Source: Beijerinckiaceae bacterium
GTDB taxonomy: Bacteria; Pseudomonadota; Alphaproteobacteria; Rhizobiales; Beijerinckiaceae
Direction of reading: 5' to 3'
Assembly (NCBI GenBank): GCA_027346205.1
Contig: DAIESR010000469.1
Location: 1 to 10,461, forward strand
DNA length: 10,461 bases
Both the position numbers and the translations under genes were made by a program. The notes below the pieces were generated by a model that was not told the DNA's origin, did no database searches, and saw only the letters and a list, made by a program, of their open reading frames with translations. Positions 6,772 through 10,461 of this stretch are shown here, in pieces; positions within the stretch are counted from its first letter, which is position 1; each line of letters begins with the position of its first letter.

Positions 6772-7649
6772 CCGAAGCCGCGCGTCTCACAGAACGCGCG
6801 CCCGCTAAAATCAATCTGACCTTGCATGTCCTCGGCCGGCGGCCGGACGGCTATCACAGGCTCGAGAGCCTCGTCGCTTTTACGCGCAGCGGCGACACGC
6901 TCTCGCTGGTGCCGGGCGACGCGCTGAAGCTTTCCGTCAGCGGCCCGACGGCGCCGGCCTCCGGCGATCCTGATGATAATCTCGTCGGCAAGGCTGCGCA
7001 GCACCTGGCATCGCGGATAGAGGGCCTCAAGCTCGGCGCCTTTCATCTCGTCAAGAATTTGCCGGTTGCCGCGGGCGTCGGTGGCGGCTCTTCGGATGCG
7101 GCGGCGGCGCTGCGGCTTCTCGCGCGGGCGAATGATCTCAGCCTCGATGATCCGCGGCTTTTGGAGGCCGCGGCAGCGACGGGTGCCGATGTTCCCGTAT
7201 GTCTTGCAACCCATGCACGGATGATGGCGGGCATTGGTGAAAGCCTAGGGCCTGTTCTGAAGCTTCCGCCTCTGCCGGTGCTGATCGTCAATCCGCGTCA
7301 GCCGCTGGCGACCAAAGCGGTCTTCGCGCGCATGAATATTGCGCCGGGCGTGGAGACCGGCTACGGCGCGCATCCGAAGATCGAAAGCGGGATCGATTAT
7401 GCGGCCCTCATCGCGGCGTTGAAAAAGGCGCGCAATGATATGGAGGATGCGGCCTGCGTTCTCGCGCCCATCGTCGGCGATGTGCTCGCCATCCTTGCGG
7501 CGGCGCCCGGCTGCAAGCTGGCGCGCATGTCGGGCTCGGGTTCGACCTGTTTTGCGCTGTTTCCCGATTGCCGCACCGTCGCCCGCGCCAAACGGACGAT
7601 TCTTAAAGCGCATCCCGACTGGTGGGTGAAGGCGGCGATGTTGAATTGA
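6756..7649 (+). CDS. ispE: 4-diphosphocytidyl-2-C-methyl-D-erythritol kinase
   Basis: A cytosolic GHMP-family kinase that phosphorylates CDP-methylerythritol at the 2-hydroxyl with ATP, the fourth step of the MEP isoprenoid pathway. Its 297 aa are slightly above the usual length. All family marks are present: PAKINLTLHVLGRRPDGYH near the N-terminus with catalytic Lys18; the ATP-loop LPVAAGVGGGSSDAA at 102-116; TGADVPV with catalytic Asp145; and RMSGSGSTCF with Ser259-Thr264 as the third GHMP motif. The start is inferred: TTG 6756 is the only near-canonical in-frame start before the PAKIN motif, and it lacks a Shine-Dalgarno. It overlaps a short frame that has a strong one (6733-6771), suggesting translational coupling or an indel. 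A 12-bp inverted repeat spans its stop codon. Confidence 0.94.
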   Translation: MPPLLTEAARLTERAPAKINLTLHVLGRRPDGYHRLESLVAFTRSGDTLSLVPGDALKLSVSGPTAPASGDPDDNLVGKAAQHLASRIEGLKLGAFHLVKNLPVAAGVGGGSSDAAAALRLLARANDLSLDDPRLLEAAAATGADVPVCLATHARMMAGIGESLGPVLKLPPLPVLIVNPRQPLATKAVFARMNIAPGVETGYGAHPKIESGIDYAALIAALKKARNDMEDAACVLAPIVGDVLAILAAAPGCKLARMSGSGSTCFALFPDCRTVARAKRTILKAHPDWWVKAAMLN

Positions 7650-7670
7650 GCATGCCTCGCTCAATTCAAC
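7640..7670. terminator. Perfect 12-bp inverted repeat across the ispE stop
   Basis: GTTGAATTGAGC (7640-7651) and GCTCAATTCAAC (7659-7670) are exact reverse complements around the 7-nt loop ATGCCTC. The left arm encodes the last residues and the TGA of ispE. The stem is AT-rich and no T-run follows on either strand, so it may protect the 3' end or bind a protein instead of terminating. Confidence 0.45.
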
Positions 7671-7866
7671 TGGCTGTCAAAATGACGGAGAAGCCGTCGC
7701 GGCGCGCCTACGACCACTGGAGTGAGACTGGCCGCCGTAGGCCGAATGCGAGGGCGATCGCTCCGTGACGGCTTTCAGCTGACCTGCGTAAGAGACTTTC
7801 GACGAAAACAGACGCCACAAGTGCCATTTACGCCATGCCGGCGGTCTCAGGGATGCCAGCCCACAC
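7671..7866. other. Non-coding stretch between the ispE hairpin and the terminator
   Basis: No gene supported. The sequence can fold: GCCTACG (7706-7712) pairs with CGTAGGC (7736-7742), enclosing CACT-GG-AGTG, and AAGCCGTC near 7691 is complementary to GACGGCTT near 7769. It could be a long 3' UTR of ispE, a small RNA ending at the next terminator, or the region beyond the tRNA on the minus strand. A 28-codon ATG frame from 7682 has no ribosome site. Confidence 0.35.
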
Positions 7867-7897
7867 GCCAAAGCCCCGGAACTGCGGGGTTTTTGGC
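7867..7897. terminator. Bidirectional terminator between ispE and tRNA-Gln
   Basis: GCCAAAGCCCCG (7867-7878) pairs with CGGGGTTTTTGGC (7885-7897) around the 6-nt loop GAACTG, with one bulged T. On the plus strand the stem runs into TTTTT (7890-7894). On the minus strand it follows the 3' end of the tRNA by 35 nt and is followed by CTTTGG. It would end tRNA transcription and stop plus-strand read-through from ispE. Confidence 0.6.
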
Positions 7898-7932
7898 AGA
7901 GCCGGACGACGGTCACGATTTTTGGGAATGGC

Positions 7933-8006
7933 TGGCTGGGGGACCTGGATTCGAACCAAGATTGACGGAGTCAGAGTCCGCAGTTCTACCGTTGAACTAT
8001 CCCCCA
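7933..8006 (-). tRNA. tRNA-Gln (anticodon CUG)
   Basis: A full 74-nt cloverleaf on the minus strand with encoded CCA. The acceptor TGGGGGA pairs with TCCCCCA (7 bp); discriminator G; D arm GTTC/GAAC; anticodon stem GCGGA/TCCGT with loop CTCTGAC, giving anticodon CTG (complement of 7972-7974); four-base variable loop; T arm CTTGG/CCAGG with loop TTCGAAT. It reads CAG glutamine codons. The terminator-like hairpin lies downstream at 7867-7897. I do not see a convincing promoter. No repeated fragment of its 3' end is found elsewhere in the window, so there is no sign of an element integrated here. Confidence 0.96.
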
Positions 8007-8054
8007 CCGAGACGAGGCTCCCTCTCTCAGCAGAGAGCGCTATGGAGCGCTGTC

Positions 8055-8228
8055 CTATCCGCCATTCTGATGACGACACAAGCTCCAGCTGCCATCAAAC
8101 GGTGGCGTCGGATGCCCGTCGACTTGAGCAGGCGCTTCTATGCCAGCTCTGTGCGGATTGGCAAGTGGTTTATGCCGGGACGATGCGTTGATTTCGACCA
8201 GGAGCCGCGCTAGCTTTCGCGCAGGCAT
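8055..8228 (-). CDS. Small hypothetical protein, weak candidate
   Basis: A 57-codon minus-strand frame starting MPARKLARLLVEI. The ATG (complement of 8226-8228) is preceded by AGAGGG, a good Shine-Dalgarno, at 7 nt spacing. The first 13 residues could form a basic amphipathic helix; the rest is rich in His, Pro and Gly with no motif I know. An upstream in-frame ATG (8270) would give 71 aa but lacks a ribosome site. It points the same way as tRNA-Gln, 48 nt downstream, so co-transcription is possible. It may equally be chance. Confidence 0.25.
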   Translation of the reverse strand: MPARKLARLLVEINASSRHKPLANPHRAGIEAPAQVDGHPTPPFDGSWSLCRHQNGG

Positions 8229-8268
8229 TTTGTATCCCTCTTCCTCGAAGGCGCTGCTCGTGCGGTCC

Positions 8269-8306
8269 ATCCGTCATGCCGGATCTTTTTGTCGATTTTT
8301 TCTGCA
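8269..8306 (+). terminator. Terminator-like hairpin with T-run, no obvious gene before it
   Basis: ATCCG (8269-8273) and CGGAT (8280-8284) form a 5-bp stem with a 6-nt loop, followed by CTTTTT and then a second T-rich block near 8297-8302. On the plus strand nothing recognisable lies upstream. It could end an unannotated plus-strand transcript, shield hprA from antisense read-through, or simply be the AT-rich promoter region of the minus-strand ORF. Confidence 0.3.
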
Positions 8307-8337
8307 CGCGACCGGACAAGCCATGATCTGACCCATC

Positions 8338-8401
8338 TTGGTCTGACTTATCGTTGGTCTATCACTGTGCCGGCCGGCGTTTGAGCCCCGCCTGTTGGTC
8401 G
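8338..8401 (+). promoter_or_regulatory. TTGGTC repeats upstream of hprA
   Basis: TTGGTCT occurs at 8338-8344 and 8354-8360, 16 bp apart, and TTGGTCG at 8395-8401. They lie 90-155 bp before the hprA start, a normal place for activator binding. A role in hprA control is inferred from position only. Confidence 0.22.
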
Positions 8402-8491
8402 AGGCGCGTGTTTCGACGAGCGGTAGTGACGATCCGCGGTTCGTTATTGCAAGCCACCATAACCGCCAAGCAAAAGAAGGAGACGGCATCC

Positions 8492-9445
8492 GTGTCCGAG
8501 CATCCCGAGCATAGAATCGTGTTCCTCGATCGCGCGACGATCGGCGTATCGGTCCGTACCCCGAATTTTCCGCATGACTATAAGGAATATGACGCGACGG
8601 CTGTCGAGGAGATCGTCGAGCGTCTCGCCGATGCGGACATCGCCATCATCAATAAAGTGCAGATGCGGGCGCCGACGCTCGAGAAGCTGCCTAAATTGAA
8701 GCTGATCGCCGTCGCCGCGACCGGAACCGACTGCATCGACAAGGCTTATTGCAAGGCGCATGGCATCGCCGTCGTCAATATCCGCAATTACGCCGTCAAT
8801 ACGGTGCCGGAACATACGCTCGCGCTCATCTTTGCGCTGCGCCGCAATCTGTTTCCCTATGTGCTCGATGTCCGTGGCGGCAAATGGCAGACGATCGATC
8901 AATTCTGCTATTTCGATCATCCGATCCACGACATTGCCGGCTCCACCTTGGGCCTCATCGGCTATGGCGCATTGGGCAAATCCGTCGCCACCCGCGCCGA
9001 GGCGCTGGGCATGAAGGTGATCGCCACCGACGTCTATGATTTTCCCGGCAAGGTGGACCTGGATACGATCCTGAGCGAGAGCGACACCATCTCGCTTCAC
9101 TGCCCGCTTACCGACGGCACGCGCAACATCATTGCTGCGGCTGAGTTCAAAAAGATGAAGAAGGACGCGATCCTCATCAATACGGCGCGGGGCGGCTTGG
9201 TGGACGAGGTGGCGCTGGTCGAGGCGCTGAAGAGCGGTGAGATCGCTGGTGCCGGCTTCGACGTGCTCACCATCGAGCCGCCGAAGCAAGGCAATGTGCT
9301 GCTCGAATCCGATCTGCCCAATCTCCTCATCACGCCGCATGTCGCCTGGGCGAGCATCGAGGCGATGACTGGGCTCGCCAATCAGCTTGTCGACAATATA
9401 GAGGCCTGGGTCGCCGGCGCGCCGCGAAACCTCGTCACGGAATAG
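8492..9445 (+). CDS. hprA: Hydroxypyruvate reductase (NAD(P)H-dependent D-2-hydroxyacid dehydrogenase)
   Basis: Reduces hydroxypyruvate to D-glycerate (and often glyoxylate to glycolate) in the cytosol, a step of the serine cycle and of glyoxylate/C2 metabolism. The 317 aa from GTG 8492 match the roughly 314-aa methylotroph enzyme; AAGGAG at 8477-8482 with 9-nt spacing decides this start over the longer frame from 8354. An N-terminal substrate-binding part opens HRIVFLDR and contains LIAVAATGTD and NIRNYAVNTVPEH. The Rossmann domain has IGYGALG (157-162 give GxGxxG), with Asp180 at the end of the second strand suggesting NADH preference. The catalytic set is complete: Arg233 (NTARGGLVDE), Glu262 (TIEPP), His283 (TPHVAWAS). 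The wording is strikingly like Methylobacterium HprA as I recall it. It stands alone, without neighbouring serine-cycle genes, so the physiological route is inferred. Confidence 0.88.
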   Translation: MSEHPEHRIVFLDRATIGVSVRTPNFPHDYKEYDATAVEEIVERLADADIAIINKVQMRAPTLEKLPKLKLIAVAATGTDCIDKAYCKAHGIAVVNIRNYAVNTVPEHTLALIFALRRNLFPYVLDVRGGKWQTIDQFCYFDHPIHDIAGSTLGLIGYGALGKSVATRAEALGMKVIATDVYDFPGKVDLDTILSESDTISLHCPLTDGTRNIIAAAEFKKMKKDAILINTARGGLVDEVALVEALKSGEIAGAGFDVLTIEPPKQGNVLLESDLPNLLITPHVAWASIEAMTGLANQLVDNIEAWVAGAPRNLVTE

Positions 9446-9462
9446 GCTGCTCGAATCAAAGT

Positions 9463-9490
9463 GGCGGCAGCGAAGCTTGCGAGCGCCGCC
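9463..9490 (+). terminator. Possible terminator after hprA
   Basis: GGCGGC (9463-9468) and GCCGCC (9485-9490) pair around a 16-nt loop, 17 bp past the hprA stop. AAGTGGC near 9460 and GCCACTT near 9516 can add an outer stem. There is no T-run. Confidence 0.35.
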
Positions 9491-9887
9491 TGAGAGCCGC
9501 TCCAGACGAAAGCCACTTCAGATGATGAGGTGTTGGCTCTTTGGTAGATAGGACATATCCGATCGGCTCGGGCCATGATCCGCATGGTTAGGATAAATCG
9601 AGTTTGTTTCAAATAGATAGAGCACGTCCTTTCTCGGAGAAGGTCTATCAACTTTTCCGGGACATGCTCGTCTTGCCGCTGCGGTACAAGCTTGGTTCGT
9701 TGCATCGCCTCAAGCCTGCGGTCGAGCGCCCATCACGAGAGGTCAAAGCAGAAAAGCTTGGCTTTGCTGCTGAACTTTACGGCATCGCTTGCTTGGCAAT
9801 GGAACGTTTCTTGGTCTTCTGCGTAAACTCATTGGCTGCGCGCCAGCCGTTTTGCGGCGAGCGTGTGACGGATTATCTCGGCTTGTG

Positions 9888-9912
9888 CCGACCGCCGCAG
9901 TGCGACGGTCGG
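9888..9912 (+). promoter_or_regulatory. Strong stem-loop just before the ribosome site of the secreted protein
   Basis: CCGACCG (9888-9894) pairs with CGGTCGG (9906-9912), then after a C/A mismatch CGC (9896-9898) pairs with GCG (9902-9904) around the triloop AGT. It lies 13 nt before AGGGAGA (9926-9932). It may stabilise the 5' end of the mRNA, modulate translation, or serve as a DNA site. Confidence 0.4.
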
Positions 9913-9938
9913 AGCCTGAGGAATCAGGGAGAATCGAA

Positions 9939-10343
9939 ATGATGCAGGAAAATAGAAAAAAACTGACATGTCTCGCTATGGCCGGCGCTTTCGCCCTTGC
10001 CATGGGAGGCGCGGCTGCGGCTGCACCGCTGCCGGTGGCTAACGTGGCCAGGGATGTGAGCCAGGCGAAGCTCGACTTAGTCGTCTATCGCCACCACCAT
10101 CGCGGCCATCATCATTATGCCTATCGGCACCGCCCTTATCGGCACTATTATTATCGCCACTACTACAATCCTGGCGCGGGGGCAGCCGTCGCTGGCACGG
10201 TACTGGGACTGTTTGGCGGCGCGGCCGCGGCGGCAAGCGGTTACCCGTATTATGGCTATCCCTATTACGGCGGCTATTATTATGGATATGGCCCCGGCTA
10301 TTACGGCTATGGGTACGGCCCCGGCTATTACTACGGCTATTGA
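9939..10343 (+). CDS. Small secreted His/Tyr/Gly-rich protein
   Basis: A 134-aa exported protein of unknown function. AGGGAGA (9926-9932) sits 6 nt before ATG 9939; a second ATG follows at once. Residues 1-29 form a signal peptide: Lys-rich start, hydrophobic core, and cleavage probably near GGAAAAA/P. The mature part has three zones: a His/Tyr/Arg stretch of about residues 49-77 (HHHRGHHHYAYRHRPY) able to bind metal or change charge with pH; a Gly/Ala segment of about 78-101 (GAGAAVAGTVLGLFGGAAAA) resembling a glycine zipper or single membrane helix; and a Tyr/Gly tail with the nine-residue unit GYGPGYYGY twice. Similar compositionally biased secreted proteins are common in Hyphomicrobiales, but I cannot assign a family; BA14K-like was considered and not supported. 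An envelope or matrix location is inferred. It ends 7 bp from the convergent ruvX. Confidence 0.75.
   Translation: MMQENRKKLTCLAMAGAFALAMGGAAAAAPLPVANVARDVSQAKLDLVVYRHHHRGHHHYAYRHRPYRHYYYRHYYNPGAGAAVAGTVLGLFGGAAAAASGYPYYGYPYYGGYYYGYGPGYYGYGYGPGYYYGY
10290..10331 (+). repeat. In-frame 27-bp-period repeat encoding the Gly-Tyr unit
   Basis: GGCCCCGGCTATTAC is identical at 10290-10304 and 10317-10331. The 27-bp period equals nine codons, so copy changes would keep the frame. The identical synonymous codons suggest recent duplication. Confidence 0.75.
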
Positions 10344-10351
10344 TAAGCCGT
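10333..10351. terminator. Inverted repeat across both convergent stop codons
   Basis: ACGGCT (10333-10338) and AGCCGT (10346-10351) pair around a 7-nt loop that contains the plus-strand TGA; the right arm touches the ruvX stop. It may act as a shared terminator, but there is no T-run. Confidence 0.28.
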
Positions 10352-10461
10352 CAGCGCGCGAGATCTTCTCTGGGCGATTTCGGTCGATTCAGCCGGTCGA
10401 GCGCGCCTTGCAATATATAGGCGGCCGCCATCTTATCGATGACGGCCGCGCGCTTGGCGCG
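10351..10461 (-). CDS. ruvX: RuvX/YqgF family nuclease, C-terminal fragment
   Basis: The last 36 codons of a minus-strand gene cut by the window edge; the stop is the complement of 10351-10353. The product is a YqgF-family RNase H-fold nuclease, reported to act in 16S rRNA 5' maturation and annotated as a Holliday junction resolvase-like protein. The visible piece contains IDKMAAAYILQGALDRL, the family's signature C-terminal motif. Its Asp (ninth residue seen) is one of the acidic metal-binding residues, and the following helix carries AA..ILQ. The tail NRPKSPREDLAR is variable in the family. It converges with the secreted-protein gene at 7 bp spacing. The fragment is short but the motif is distinctive. 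Confidence 0.85.
   Translation of the reverse strand, partial: RAKRAAVIDKMAAAYILQGALDRLNRPKSPREDLAR

Larger units (their letters stand above)
8007..8491. other. Gap between tRNA-Gln and hprA
   Basis: Mostly non-coding. It contains two adjoining inverted repeats just upstream of the tRNA: CTCTCT/AGAGAG at 8022-8037 and AGCGCT/AGCGCT at 8036-8051. It also holds a small minus-strand ORF candidate (8055-8228), a T-rich stretch with a terminator-like hairpin (8269-8306), and repeated TTGGTC motifs before hprA (8338-8401). The promoters of the tRNA (minus) and hprA (plus) must lie here. Confidence 0.45.
9446..9938 (+). other. 490-bp gap between hprA and the secreted protein
   Basis: No supported gene. 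It is less GC-rich than the genes around it. It begins with a hairpin after hprA (9463-9490) and ends with a strong hairpin just before the next ribosome site (9888-9912). A 112-codon TTG-initiated frame (9604-9942) ends in an ATGA overlap with the next start, but it has no ribosome site, weak codon bias and no recognisable domain. Confidence 0.45.

Noticed and set aside
7933..8006. tRNA-Gln as an integration site for a mobile element
   Set aside because: No integrase gene and no second copy of the tRNA 3' end in the window; both sides look like core chromosome.
7835..8191. 118-codon plus-strand frame crossing the tRNA
   Set aside because: Runs antisense through a complete tRNA-Gln gene and the terminator, so coding is very unlikely.
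8369..8378. 10-bp palindrome GCCGGCCGGC before hprA
   Set aside because: Short GC-only palindromes are expected by chance in DNA of this composition.
8444..9340. 298-codon minus-strand frame opposite hprA
   Set aside because: hprA has its complete catalytic set on the plus strand; the antisense frame has no motif or ribosome site.
278..9445. ppdK and hprA as parts of one C1-assimilation cluster
   Set aside because: They are 5.5 kb apart, with wall, TPR, isoprenoid and tRNA genes and terminators between them, so no common operon is supported.

Overview
The window looks like chromosomal DNA from an alphaproteobacterium of the order Hyphomicrobiales (Rhizobiales), perhaps near the Beijerinckiaceae or Methylobacteriaceae. 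This is inferred from three things: GC-rich coding DNA, proteins whose wording matches alphaproteobacterial families (PPDK, SleB-type hydrolase, TPR protein, IspE, RuvX), and a 2-hydroxyacid dehydrogenase very close in wording to the hydroxypyruvate reductase of serine-cycle methylotrophs. It reads as ordinary core chromosome. I see no insertion sequence, phage gene, CRISPR array or defence system.

Layout, left to right. Positions 1-277 hold no gene I can support, but contain a hairpin and a 19-bp tandem repeat just before the first ribosome site. Then come pyruvate phosphate dikinase (ppdK, 278-3016, +), a secreted SleB-family cell wall hydrolase (3135-4376, +), a 480-bp gap, an exported TPR protein (4860-6620, +) and ispE of the MEP isoprenoid pathway (6756-7649, +). 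A mostly non-coding stretch of about 840 bp follows, carrying tRNA-Gln(CUG) on the minus strand (7933-8006), a bidirectional-looking terminator and one small minus-strand ORF candidate. Next are hprA (8492-9445, +), a gap of about 490 bp, a small secreted His/Tyr/Gly-rich protein (9939-10343, +), and, convergent at the right edge, the C-terminus of ruvX/yqgF (10351-10461, minus strand, cut by the window).

The genes do not form one pathway. ppdK (pyruvate/PEP interconversion) and hprA (hydroxypyruvate to glycerate) both belong to central C3 metabolism and could both serve a serine-cycle or glyoxylate-related route, but they are 5.5 kb apart. The TPR protein next to ispE is an arrangement I recall from other alphaproteobacteria. 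The plus-strand genes are separated by gaps containing hairpins, so most are probably separate transcription units.

The most notable observation is in ppdK. The other catalytic and PEP-site residues that I checked are in place, but the Glu of the 'GTMIE' motif, a Mg2+ ligand in this family, reads Val (residue 758, codon GTA at 2549-2551). This is either a sequence error, a recent inactivating change or a real variant. Other points are an ispE start without its own Shine-Dalgarno that overlaps a 12-codon leader ORF which has a strong one, two mutually exclusive hairpins before the hydrolase gene, and several well-formed inverted repeats around gene ends. I do not see convincing evidence for a previously undescribed multi-gene system.
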